From Hydrogenophilaceae bacterium (lineage in GTDB: Bacteria > Pseudomonadota > Gammaproteobacteria > Burkholderiales > Thiobacillaceae): 45,601 nt of DNA. Under the pieces are notes generated by a model. That model searched no databases, was not told the origin of the DNA, and saw nothing but the letters and a program-made list of their open reading frames with translations. How positions within the stretch are numbered: the first letter of the stretch is position 1; the number at the start of each line of letters is the position of its first letter. The stretch is from NCBI GenBank assembly GCA_024709485.1, contig JANJWO010000049.1:1-45601 (forward strand). The letters run 5' to 3'. A program made the position numbers and the translations under genes. Below, one piece after another: positions 20,801-28,070 of this stretch.

Positions 20801-21124
20801 CTCGGTGACGGTGATTCCGAGCGTCAGTTGCGTGTAGAGCCGCTCGTTGGCGGGCAACAATCCCTCGCCCAGATTCAGTGTCGACAACTCGCGCACGATT
20901 TGGTCGATGGCATTGGCCGAGAGGGGGAACCACTCCTTCTTGTACTCGAAGCGACGGGCCTTCAGGATCTCGATCAGGCGGGGCTTGAGCAGAACTTCGC
21001 GGGTGGAACCGCGCATGGCCAGGCAGTCGACCGCACTGAGGTACTGCCAGCCCAAGTTGCAGAGCAGGTGCAGCGCCGGGATGTGGGAACTGTATTGCTC
21101 ACGGGTATGCGGGACAGGGCTCAT
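17825..21124 (-). CDS. hsdR: Type I restriction enzyme, R subunit (HsdR)
   Basis: This 1099-residue motor and nuclease subunit cuts DNA lacking the cognate methylation after ATP-driven translocation. The N-terminal nuclease domain has IPDLVGFVNGIPLVVIEAKR near residue 160 (D...ExK). The helicase has Walker A HTTGSGKSFTM near 343, the box II region VDEGHRSHGG near 456 (DEGH), and later ITRIG and RVNRLHE segments. Its ATG overlaps the hsdS stop by 4 bp. It looks intact. The family and the order M-S-R on one strand make the call secure. Confidence 0.95.
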   Translation of the reverse strand: MSPVPHTREQYSSHIPALHLLCNLGWQYLSAVDCLAMRGSTREVLLKPRLIEILKARRFEYKKEWFPLSANAIDQIVRELSTLNLGEGLLPANERLYTQLTLGITVTEFMPDGKKHQPTIPVIDWANPEANRLDVTEEMETLSAQGTHNRIPDLVGFVNGIPLVVIEAKRPESGNQNKAMVDEGISQHLRNQRQDEIPHLFAYAQLLLAVSHSEGRYGTTHTPAKFWSRWRDEEFSDAHIEEVKNRKLDAQTRAALFAGKPAKLHAYFDSLWSKPMLPTDQDRLLVSLLTPARLLELLRFFILFDRKVGKVVARYPQFFGIRALISRINQYRPDGGREGGIVWHTTGSGKSFTMVFLTKALVLHDSLKACRVVVVTDRLDLEDQLAKNFISGGAFGSQIATRKEGEKAKVSSGRELAKRIGSGTERIVFTLVHKFNTASQLPECYNPSSDMIVLVDEGHRSHGGESHERMRKALPHAAYVAFTGTPLLKNEKTANKFGPIVHAYTMARAVEDGTVTPLLYEERVPELTINEEAVNRWFDKITVGLSDAQRADLKKKFANKGAIYGAANRIELIAWDIAVHFSENIKKLNLGLKGQVATASKLDAIRYKKYLDETGLVSSAVIISPPDTREGNKEVDESKLPEVQKWWKETVGNDAEAYERKVLADFSTEGAPDLLIVVDRLLTGFDEPANTVLYIDKPLKEHNLIQAIARVNRLHEAKRYGVLVDYRGILKQLDTAIRAYQDLESRTQGGYELADIEGLYSQFSTEYKRLPGLQDALWGFFKDVKNRQDLEQYRQVLMPKYAPDPNGEPGETYDTRQKLREDFYEALTQFGLCLQTALSSRSFYEDNSFSEQDVRTYKEDLRFFTSLRKIARQDAMETVDYSVYEEQIRRLVDKQVIGKEVREPEGVYMVHELGKEEDPATWSEDKTRNETDIIRTRLKRTIEQDLADDPYAQKVFAELLKQAIAEAEAMFDHPLKQYALFKKFEEKVEQRDVDGIPDSFGDNPHARAYFGAFRMVLGDSLFDSADASTLRLYVEEAYAIDAAVRNAVAENSLNPQNIEAAIRKTLLPRLFGLMGLDKAKEVIELVIQITRIGLSRGNL

Positions 21125-22350
21125 GCGACGCTCGCCCTCTCGATAGGCTCATCGAGTTTCACGCGGCGTTTTCCGGTGAGGAGTTGCTGCATCAAGGCTC
21201 TTTTTTCATCCTTGAGATGCTCTAGCTTGTCTTCTAGAGTGATGATTTGTTCATCCGCCACCAAGAGCACAGCAGATATTGCCTCTTGTTCCTTGCGTTC
21301 CGGAACCTTTACCTTGATTTCTGCAAAATGCCGGTATTTCAGGTTCCATGTATCCGATACCAGCCCTTGCGAGAAGCGGTAGAACAAGAAAACAACTGGA
21401 ACGAACTTGAACAGATAGGCAGCAAAGCGTCCCTCTACTAATTCATTCGGAATAACTACGGTATAAGCTGGACTGATAATCCCCTCATGTTCCGAAAGCG
21501 CTGACACGCCCTGCCACATGCGCATCGTGTTGTAGCCGATGTCTCCGGGGCAGATGCGTAGATACTTTGATTTATCCTCGTTGGAAGTGTCTTTTCTGCC
21601 CACGTCATAGCGATGAATCACACCATCCTCCCGCGTGATCGAGAGTAAAGGCAGATCGCTGCGGTTGGTCTCTACTCTCTCCTTGAAAAGTTGGCCTAGG
21701 CGATAATGGCGCCACTCATTTGAGAAACCCTGCATGCGCCTTTTGCCGGTGAGTAGTTGCTGCATCAAAGCCTGCTTCTGCGTGCGGCTGTTGGCGAGCA
21801 GTTTCTCCGTCTTAGAGATGGCCTCGTCCCAGGTCCTCAAAATTCCAGTGATGCGTTGTTGCTCTTCAAGGGGGGGAACAACCACCGGGAACGATTTCAA
21901 TTGTGAGGAATTGATACTTGCGAGATTGGTGCTGCGCTTGGAACAACCCAGAAAATAGGTACGACCGTAGTGACTTGCAGTTAATGCGGCAAGAAAAAAT
22001 GGGTCTATGCGCTCAAATTGCGGCCTTACCGCGAACACATGATTTTGATGAAGGCATGGTTCGATGGGGCTTTGCCATACGTCACCGCGACCAAGCTTGT
22101 CAAAGTCGCCGCCCTCGGTCATCAATATGTCCCCATATCGCAGTGAATAGCGATCTATTTGTCCGCGCTCGACGGCAATCGTTTTGACCTCGGTCAAATC
22201 CAGATGGCCATCTTGTACATTGGCGACACGCAGGTAAGGAAGTTCTACTGGGTCACTCTGGCCGGTCTTACCCTTTGCCAATCCAGTTCGAACTTCGGCA
22301 ATTTCGTGCAGCGGGATGCGTTTCCATCCTTCAGGAAGCTTCATCGTCAT
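21121..22350 (-). CDS. hsdS: Type I restriction enzyme, specificity subunit (HsdS)
   Basis: This 409-residue DNA-recognition subunit directs both methylation and cleavage. It has two target-recognition domains with long helical spacers: the first repeat ends in the VPPLEEQQRITGILRTWDEA motif and SRTQKQALMQQLLTGKRRM, and the second in ERKEQEAISAVLLVADEQ and KDEKRALMQQLLTGKRRV. The two QALMQQLLTGKRR-type repeats show the usual internal duplication. ATG 22350 (MTMKLPEGW) has AAGGGGA just upstream; a longer start at 22383 overlapping hsdM is possible. Confidence 0.92.
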   Translation of the reverse strand: MTMKLPEGWKRIPLHEIAEVRTGLAKGKTGQSDPVELPYLRVANVQDGHLDLTEVKTIAVERGQIDRYSLRYGDILMTEGGDFDKLGRGDVWQSPIEPCLHQNHVFAVRPQFERIDPFFLAALTASHYGRTYFLGCSKRSTNLASINSSQLKSFPVVVPPLEEQQRITGILRTWDEAISKTEKLLANSRTQKQALMQQLLTGKRRMQGFSNEWRHYRLGQLFKERVETNRSDLPLLSITREDGVIHRYDVGRKDTSNEDKSKYLRICPGDIGYNTMRMWQGVSALSEHEGIISPAYTVVIPNELVEGRFAAYLFKFVPVVFLFYRFSQGLVSDTWNLKYRHFAEIKVKVPERKEQEAISAVLLVADEQIITLEDKLEHLKDEKRALMQQLLTGKRRVKLDEPIERASVA

Positions 22351-22379
22351 TCCCCTTCCTTGCCACAGCGCTTGGTGGC

Positions 22380-23891
22380 TCAAACATAGCCAAGTTCTTT
22401 CAGATAGCTATCCATCCGCTCTTCCAGAACAGCGAGTTCGGCTTTGAGCTTCACCCGCTCTTCTCTCACTGCGACCAAGTCGATTTCCTCTTCTTCCTCG
22501 AACGTGTCGACGTAGCGCGGAATGTTGAGGTTGTAGCCGTTCTCGGCCATCTCGACCGCGGTGGCGAGGTAGGCGTATTTATCCACGCTCTGGCGCGCGG
22601 CATAGGTATCCAGAATCTTTTTCAGATCCTGTTCGCGCAGCAGGTTCTGGTTCTTGCCATCCTGATATTCATGGCTGGCGTCGATGAAGAGCACCTTGTC
22701 GTCCGTCTTCTTCTTGCGGAAGACCAGGATGGCGGCGGGGATGCCGGTGCCGTAGAAAAGCTTCTCCGGTAGACCGATGACGGCGTCGAGGAGATTATCC
22801 TCGATCAGCTTCTGGCGGATTTTGCCTTCGGCTGCGCCACGGAAGAGCACGCCGTGGGGCACGACAACGGCCATGCGGCCGGTGCCGGGTTTCATGACCT
22901 CGACCATGTGCAGGATAAAGGCGTAATCACCCTTGGTACGCGGCGGAACACCCCGGCGGAAGCGTTTGAATTTGTCAGCCTCGGCACCGTCGTGACCCCA
23001 TTTCTCCAAGGAGAACGGGGGATTGGCGACGACGACGTCGAAGTGTTTTAGCAGGCCGTCGCTGTCTAGCAGCTTGGGGTTGCGGATGGTGTCGCCCCAT
23101 TCGATGCGGTGGTTGTCCTCGCCGTGCAGGAACATGTTCATCTTGGCGAGTGCCCAGGTGCTGCCGATGGCTTCCTGGCCGTACAGGGCATACTTGCGGG
23201 AGCCACTGTGCTGGCGTATGAGCTGGCCGCACTTCATGAGCAGGGAGCCCGAGCCGCAGGTGGGGTCGCAAATTTCGTCACCTTCCTGCGGGTTCATCAG
23301 CATGGCCATCAGGCGCGACACTTCGGGGGGGGTGTAGAACTCGCCTGCCTTCTTGCCGCTGGTGGAGGCGAAGTTCTTGATCAGGAACTCATAGGCGTTG
23401 CCGATCACGTCCAGGGTACCGACCCGGCTGGGGCGCAGGTTGAGTTCGGGCTTGGCGAAGTCTTCCAGCAGGTGGCGCAGGATGTCGTTCTTTTGCGCCT
23501 CGTCGCCCAGCTTGTTGGAGTTGAAGCTGATGTCCTGGAACACGTCGCGCAGCTTACTGATGTTGGCTTCTTCGATGGCGTGCAGGGCCTTGTCGATGCG
23601 CTCGCCGTTACCGGGCTCGTGGCGTGCCTCGAAGAGCGCATAGAAATTGGAATGCGGCGGCAGAACGAAACGCTCATTGCGGAGCATTTCCTCGATCAGC
23701 TCGGGATGGTCGCCGTACTCGGCCTTGTATGTGTCGTAGTGGTCCTGCCAGACATCCGAGATGTACTTCAGAAAGAGCATGGTTAGGACATAGTCCTTGT
23801 AGATGCTCGGATCGACGGTGCCGCGGAAGGTATCGCAGGCGCTCCAGACCGCGTCGTTGATGGTGTCCTGGTTGATTTGGGTGTTGACCAT
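22380..23891 (-). CDS. hsdM: Type I restriction enzyme, methylase subunit (HsdM)
   Basis: This 503-residue N6-adenine methyltransferase subunit has the SAM-binding motif DPTCGSGSLL near residue 212 and the catalytic NPPFS near 292. The N-terminal helical domain contains NDAVWSACDTFRGTVDPSIYKDYVLTMLFLKYISDVW, shared by HsdM proteins. Its C-terminal EEEEEIDLVAVREERVKLKAEL region is the helical tail that contacts HsdS. It is preceded, 6 bp away, by a half-size HsdS gene and followed by the full hsdS. Confidence 0.95.
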   Translation of the reverse strand: MVNTQINQDTINDAVWSACDTFRGTVDPSIYKDYVLTMLFLKYISDVWQDHYDTYKAEYGDHPELIEEMLRNERFVLPPHSNFYALFEARHEPGNGERIDKALHAIEEANISKLRDVFQDISFNSNKLGDEAQKNDILRHLLEDFAKPELNLRPSRVGTLDVIGNAYEFLIKNFASTSGKKAGEFYTPPEVSRLMAMLMNPQEGDEICDPTCGSGSLLMKCGQLIRQHSGSRKYALYGQEAIGSTWALAKMNMFLHGEDNHRIEWGDTIRNPKLLDSDGLLKHFDVVVANPPFSLEKWGHDGAEADKFKRFRRGVPPRTKGDYAFILHMVEVMKPGTGRMAVVVPHGVLFRGAAEGKIRQKLIEDNLLDAVIGLPEKLFYGTGIPAAILVFRKKKTDDKVLFIDASHEYQDGKNQNLLREQDLKKILDTYAARQSVDKYAYLATAVEMAENGYNLNIPRYVDTFEEEEEIDLVAVREERVKLKAELAVLEERMDSYLKELGYV

Positions 23892-23897
23892 GTTGGT

Positions 23898-24485
23898 TTA
23901 CCAGTTATGTGGGTGGGCGGCTTGCAGCTCGAACGCGATGGCGTCGAGTTGCTTCTCACGGTTACTTATCAGGGACTCGAGTACTTGTCGCTCCCGGCTG
24001 GCATCTTTGGCCAAGGCAACTATATGGCGTTGCTGTTCCAGAGGGGGGGCAACGATGGGTAGGGCTTCCAGCACACCTCGACGGATGCTCAGCTGCGCCG
24101 TACCCTCGGCATTCTTGGCCAGGTAGCGCTGCGCCGGCGCCCTGTTAATCTGCCACGCTAGAAACTCAGGCAGCAAACCCGTTGAATTAACCCTTAACAA
24201 AAAGAAATACTGGGAACAGACGGTAGGAAACGGGATGTCTTCCAGGCACAGGGCATAGTTGCGCATGCCTCGAGCAACAAAGACGACATCCCCCGCCTGA
24301 AGCCAGGTAGGCTGCTTGTGGCCGTCGAGCGACGTCCTAATCAGACCATCCCACGATATCCCTGCTTCAGGGCTGACATCCCGCATCTGTAGGGCAAAAG
24401 CATTGCCTTCAGAATCCTCGGGCACGCTGCCCCTGAACGGATGACCCGCCTGCACCTCGGCAAAATCTGCCAATCTCAGAGTCAT
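23898..24485 (-). CDS. Half-size HsdS-like protein with one target-recognition domain
   Basis: A 195-residue protein resembling one half of HsdS: an N-terminal target-recognition domain (LADFAEVQAGHPFRGSVP) followed by the characteristic VAPPLEQQRHIVALAKDA and a helical dimerisation stretch ending near AHPHNW. It is the first gene of the hsd operon. ATG 24485 (MTLRLADF) is used; a TTG at 24497 is an alternative. It could pair with itself or swap with a domain of HsdS to alter specificity, or be an anti-restriction or assembly factor. It appears intact rather than a broken end of the neighbouring gene. Confidence 0.82.
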   Translation of the reverse strand: MTLRLADFAEVQAGHPFRGSVPEDSEGNAFALQMRDVSPEAGISWDGLIRTSLDGHKQPTWLQAGDVVFVARGMRNYALCLEDIPFPTVCSQYFFLLRVNSTGLLPEFLAWQINRAPAQRYLAKNAEGTAQLSIRRGVLEALPIVAPPLEQQRHIVALAKDASRERQVLESLISNREKQLDAIAFELQAAHPHNW

Positions 24486-24620
24486 AATTTGCACCAATCG
24501 AATTGATGCAGCTATTTTGCTTGCATTTTATTCCGGATGCAATTAATATTTATCCACAAACCGCATCAACTGACTTGATGCATATACTTGTTAAACAACA
24601 CTACTAAGAAGGAGAAGTAA
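24486..24620. promoter_or_regulatory. Divergent control region between the hsd operon and the MBL module
   Basis: This AT-rich spacer holds the inverted repeat GCATCAA-CTGAC-TTGATGC (24563-24581), another TTGATGC at 24503-24509, CGGATGCAAT at 24534-24543, and TATACT at 24583-24588 as a possible -10 for the plus-strand gene. A perfect DnaA box TTATCCACA lies at 24550-24558. GAAGGAGAAG at 24608-24617 is a strong ribosome-binding site for the MBL gene. The repeats look like operators for a local regulator. Confidence 0.65.
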
Positions 24621-25715
24621 ATGGACGAGGCATATGAAATTGACTTTTTGCCTGTTGGAAATGGGGAACGAAGCGGCGATGCAATTTGCGCCCGCTGGGG
24701 AACCCCGGGTAACTACAAGGTAATGGTGTATGACGGTGGCACGAAGGAGTCTGGCGAAAAGCTGGTAGAACATATCCGCCAACACTACGGAACCAGCCAC
24801 GTGGACTATGTGGTCTGCTCCCATCCTGACGCTGACCACGCCTCCGGGTTGTCGGTTGTTCTTGAAAAACTGACCGTCGGCGAACTCTGGATGCATCGCC
24901 CTTGGGAATACTCTGCGGCCATTCGCGATTACTTCAAGGACGGGCGCATTACAGACGAAAGCCTGGCCGAGCGCTTGAAAGACAAGATGGCAGCTGCCTA
25001 CGCGCTCGAGGAACTGGCGGAGGAAAAAGGTATTCCTCTTCACGAGCCGTTCAAGGGGGCGTCGATCGGCCCCTTCCATGTGATGTCGCCGGAAAAGGGC
25101 TGGTATGTCCACACGCTGATTCCGGATTTTGCCAAGTCGCCGGAGAAGAAACAGGCCACAACCAGCGAGTCCATCCTCGGCGCCATGTATAAATCGGCCA
25201 AGGAAGTGTTGGCCAACGTCGCCGAGTCCTGGGGGTTTGAAACCCTGCGCGAGGATGTCACTACCTCTGCAGAAAACGAAAGCAGCGTAGTACTCTACGG
25301 CGTTATTGCCGAAAGAGGCCTCCTGCTGACCGGCGACGCCGGGATTCAAGCTTTGGGCGACACCGCGGCTTATGCCGAATTCCACGGCATTTCGCTGCCA
25401 GGCATCCTTAAATTCATCCAGGTTCCCCACCACGGCAGTCGTAATAATGTGTCGCCGAGTGTGCTTGATCGCTTGATCGGACCGAAAACATACAGCCCAC
25501 TCACTGAGGCCCGTATAACGGCTTTCGTTTCAGCTGCCAAGGAGTCAGAAACCCACCCCAGGAAGATGGTTGTCAATGGGTTCCTTCGGCGCGGAGCGAA
25601 GGTAATGGCTACCAACGGCCAATCAAAATGGCATCACCACAATATGAAATGGCGTGACGGCTGGGAGCCTGCGAAATCTCTGCCCTTTTCTGAGGAGGTT
25701 GAATCATGGGACTGA
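24621..25715 (+). CDS. ComEC-type metallo-beta-lactamase fold hydrolase
   Basis: This 364-residue soluble protein has the metal-binding motif SHPDADHASGL (HxDxDH at residues 68-73). It also has LLTGDAG near 237 and VPHHGSRNN near 269, the set seen in the ComEC C-terminal MBL domain, which belongs to the nuclease/phosphodiesterase side of the superfamily. It has no membrane segments or signal peptide, so it would act in the cytoplasm on nucleic acid or a nucleotide (inference). Its stop codon lies inside the start of the next gene (10-bp overlap), tying it to a four-helix membrane protein. I do not recognise the pair as a named defence system. Confidence 0.85.
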   Translation: MDEAYEIDFLPVGNGERSGDAICARWGTPGNYKVMVYDGGTKESGEKLVEHIRQHYGTSHVDYVVCSHPDADHASGLSVVLEKLTVGELWMHRPWEYSAAIRDYFKDGRITDESLAERLKDKMAAAYALEELAEEKGIPLHEPFKGASIGPFHVMSPEKGWYVHTLIPDFAKSPEKKQATTSESILGAMYKSAKEVLANVAESWGFETLREDVTTSAENESSVVLYGVIAERGLLLTGDAGIQALGDTAAYAEFHGISLPGILKFIQVPHHGSRNNVSPSVLDRLIGPKTYSPLTEARITAFVSAAKESETHPRKMVVNGFLRRGAKVMATNGQSKWHHHNMKWRDGWEPAKSLPFSEEVESWD

Positions 25716-26443
25716 ACCGCATAGCTTCCTTGGTAACTGACCCGTATGAACGGACCGCGCGCCTGTATCCTGCGCTGCTGGCATTGCTGCCGATGTTACT
25801 GGTCCTCGTAACCACCTCGGCGCTTGGAAAACCTTTTACCACCCAACTCCTGGGACTGTTGGGCGCATGCGGGATAACGTATCTCCTCGCAAACGTATCC
25901 CGCATGATGGGTAAAGCGCAGGAAAACCAGCTTTTTGACACCTGGGGCGGCATGCCGACCACGCAAATGCTTCGGCACCGGGATGACCGGTTGGATACTC
26001 ACACCAAGCAGCGCTATCACGCGCTGCTCGCTCGCAAGCTGAAAATCAAATTCCCTTCGAGCGAGGAAGAAGCCGTCTCCCCGTCGGAGGCAGACGAAAT
26101 CTATCGTGCTGGTGTGAAGTGGTTGCTTGGGAAGACCCGCGACAAAAAGCGCTTCGCATTGCTCTTCAAGGAAAACGTCTCTTACGGCTTCCATCGGAAC
26201 GCGTTTGCACTCAGGTGGTTGGGCGTACTGATTTGCATAGCGGCAATTATGTGGCTGCTCATCGCGAATCAGGCCTACGATATCCACGCGTGGTTGACGT
26301 TGCCGATTGGCCAAATCATTACGGTAGGCCTCGTGTTTACGATGACGCTTGCTTGGCTTTTCTATTTTTCAAGCCGGCGCGTAAAGCAGGCAGCTTTTGC
26401 CTATGCGGATATGCTGCTACGCGCGTGTGATGAGATGCGGTAA
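25706..26443 (+). CDS. Four-helix membrane protein coupled to the MBL hydrolase
   Basis: A 245-residue protein with two hydrophobic hairpins. Segments at about 18-37 (LYPALLALLPMLLVLVTTSA) and 44-62 (TTQLLGLLGACGITYLLAN) form the first; segments at about 168-185 (LRWLGVLICIAAIMWLLI) and 197-219 (TLPIGQIITVGLVF...) form the second. A soluble region of about 100 residues between them is rich in charged residues (AKQ/KIKFPSSEEEAVSPSEADE). It begins inside the end of the MBL gene, so the two are co-translated. It could be a membrane anchor or a pore-type effector; the sequence alone does not decide. Confidence 0.75.
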   Translation: MGLNRIASLVTDPYERTARLYPALLALLPMLLVLVTTSALGKPFTTQLLGLLGACGITYLLANVSRMMGKAQENQLFDTWGGMPTTQMLRHRDDRLDTHTKQRYHALLARKLKIKFPSSEEEAVSPSEADEIYRAGVKWLLGKTRDKKRFALLFKENVSYGFHRNAFALRWLGVLICIAAIMWLLIANQAYDIHAWLTLPIGQIITVGLVFTMTLAWLFYFSSRRVKQAAFAYADMLLRACDEMR

Positions 26444-26525
26444 GGTGTTACTTACAGCTGGATAAACATCGAGTTTCCCACAGGCACATGCTTCATAACG
26501 CGTTTCTTCCCGGCCTTGTTGAGCG

Positions 26526-27347
26526 CTATTTGGTTGAGTGCTGTAATTCCATAACCGCAGGGTCGTCTGCGGGAAACAGCAGGCCAATTGGGTTTCCCGG
26601 TAGGCGCTCTTGCCCAAAAGGGTCGAATTCACTTTGCGCGTCCGTCTCAGTTCGGTCATAGATGACTCGAGAGATCGCAAAGCTATCGAAGTCGCCATCG
26701 AGGGACTCAAAACCAGGTTGACTCACAAAGTCTTGCATTAACGCCCAAAATCGCCTCCCCAAATAGTTGGCCGTTTGCAGATCAAAATTTAGACAGGCCT
26801 CGCGAAACAGTGATCCCACAAGCGCTAACACATTTAGGCTATTTGGGTTGCCCCGTATCAGCTTTTCCAGCTGGTCACCCCCAACCTCCTCTACGTCAAG
26901 ACTAAGGGCTGAACCAGCGCGCCTCATGTTGAAGAGCCAAAGCTTTTCAAGGGCAAGCGGCAGGCGCATGAGGTTCAGTTGCTTAAGGCATCTTTCAACC
27001 ATTCTGCGGGCAGCAAGACGGCTAGTAGGTGGTTTTTCTAGAAGGGCCCAAAAGGGACTGTGTGAAATTTCTTGAATCCCTTTCATATTGGAATCCTTGC
27101 TGAGCTCTCTAACCACGTCCTCAGGAAGCGGCTTACCACGCTTTCGGGCGTGCTCGAAAACCTGGCGGCGATCTGCCGATGAAAGCCTGACCCCGTATTC
27201 TCCCAGGGCGTATTGAACATCGAGCTTTGCATCATTGAGCGGAGATCGCGCTTTGACCATGACATATTGCGTGCGCGCGAGCAGTTTTTGCGCGTAGCCC
27301 CTAGGCTGTTTTCCGGGCCCACGCTTTTCTTCATTGTCTGTGCTCAT
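26526..27347 (-). CDS. Unknown protein, convergent with the MBL-membrane pair
   Basis: This 273-residue soluble protein has no motif I recognise. It begins with a basic, low-complexity stretch (EEKRGPGKQPRGYAQKLLAR) and is otherwise helix-rich, with a Met/Leu-rich middle (LKQLNLMRLPLALEKLWLFNM). It is transcribed towards the MBL pair and away from the HTH gene at 27461, with which it shares a 113-bp divergent promoter region. Codon composition matches the other cargo. It may be part of the same module as the MBL pair and regulator, by position only. Confidence 0.7.
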   Translation of the reverse strand: MSTDNEEKRGPGKQPRGYAQKLLARTQYVMVKARSPLNDAKLDVQYALGEYGVRLSSADRRQVFEHARKRGKPLPEDVVRELSKDSNMKGIQEISHSPFWALLEKPPTSRLAARRMVERCLKQLNLMRLPLALEKLWLFNMRRAGSALSLDVEEVGGDQLEKLIRGNPNSLNVLALVGSLFREACLNFDLQTANYLGRRFWALMQDFVSQPGFESLDGDFDSFAISRVIYDRTETDAQSEFDPFGQERLPGNPIGLLFPADDPAVMELQHSTK

Positions 27348-27460
27348 ACCACCCCCTTACTCGGTTGTGTCAGCAATTCCCACATTTAATGAAATAGCTT
27401 TCTCGGATGCAATAAGGTGGAATGGTTGAGCCCCGTTATGTTCAGCTACAGACAAGATAA
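27348..27460. promoter_or_regulatory. Divergent promoter region of the 26526 and 27461 genes
   Basis: It contains CGGATGCAAT (27404-27413), the same 10-mer as at 24534-24543 before the MBL gene. A shared regulator, most simply the HTH protein encoded here, could bind both. Confidence 0.45.
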
Positions 27461-27850
27461 ATGTCCTCCAGATTTGGCTCCCTTATCTCCCAGGCACGTC
27501 TTCGCAAGCGAATTCCGCAAAAGGTCGTGGCGCTGAACGCAGGGATCGATCCCTCGTATCTGGCCTCGGTCGAGCGAGGGAGGCGCCCTCCGCCAAGGCG
27601 AGAGCTGGTCAACAAAATAATTTCCTCGCTGCATCTGTCCGCAGCTGATCGAGCAAGAGCGCTTGAGGCGGCCGCAATAGACCGACTCATGCCGGCCATA
27701 CATGCACTTGAACAGGACGTCCGCGGGGCAGGCACGCTGGAGCGCTTCTGCATAGCGTTGCCATACCTGAATGAAAACCAACTTGATGCGCTCGGCGCGC
27801 TGATTGACGCCATAGCGCCCAACCCGGAAAAGGAGAACGCTATGACCTAG
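27461..27850 (+). CDS. XRE-family HTH regulator
   Basis: This 129-residue DNA-binding protein has a helix-turn-helix of the XRE type at residues 6-60 (ISQARLRKRIPQKVVALNAGIDPSYLASVERGRRPP..., with the SYLASVERG recognition part). The C-terminal half is helical and could dimerise. It sits between the unknown gene at 26526 (divergent) and tnsA, with a terminator separating it from tnsA, so it more likely governs the MBL module than the transposition genes. It might still repress tnsABC from upstream. Confidence 0.85.
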   Translation: MSSRFGSLISQARLRKRIPQKVVALNAGIDPSYLASVERGRRPPPRRELVNKIISSLHLSAADRARALEAAAIDRLMPAIHALEQDVRGAGTLERFCIALPYLNENQLDALGALIDAIAPNPEKENAMT

Positions 27851-27857
27851 CAAACAA

Positions 27858-27892
27858 AAAAGCCGCTGAGCCTGGAGGGGCTGGCGGCTTTT
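27858..27892 (+). terminator. Terminator after the HTH gene
   Basis: AAAAGCCGC (27858-27866) pairs with GCGGCTTTT (27884-27892); an inner AGCC/GGCT pairing strengthens it. It insulates tnsA from upstream transcription. Confidence 0.75.
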
Positions 27893-28070
27893 AGGGGCTC
27901 ATCCTGAAGGAATCTGCCGAGGTGACGCTTGCAGTATTCCCGACCGCTGTTCTGCGGTCAAGTGGAGCGGGCTTCATTTTCCTCCGAACCCAGTGAAGTG
28001 GGCAAAACGTATCCAATTCTGGACACGAAGAGACCACTTGTGCCTGAAAACTGAAAGTTAGGAGACAACA
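27893..28070 (+). promoter_or_regulatory. tnsA leader region with palindromes
   Basis: About 180 bp without a gene ahead of tnsA. It holds GACCGC-TGTTCT-GCGGTC (27942-27959) and CCCA-GTGAAG-TGGG (27989-28002), possible operators. TTAGGAGA about 8 bp before the tnsA ATG is a good ribosome-binding site. I see no second TGT-type transposon end here. Confidence 0.5.

Noticed and set aside
24550..24558. Secondary origin or DnaA-regulated locus in the cargo
   Set aside because: A single perfect DnaA box without a cluster or AT-rich unwinding region is close to the chance level for a window of this size.
27851..28070. Second transposon end just upstream of tnsA
   Set aside because: I looked for TGT-type ends with repeated motifs matching TGTAGGTT or TTCTCAA and saw none; the palindromes there look like operators.
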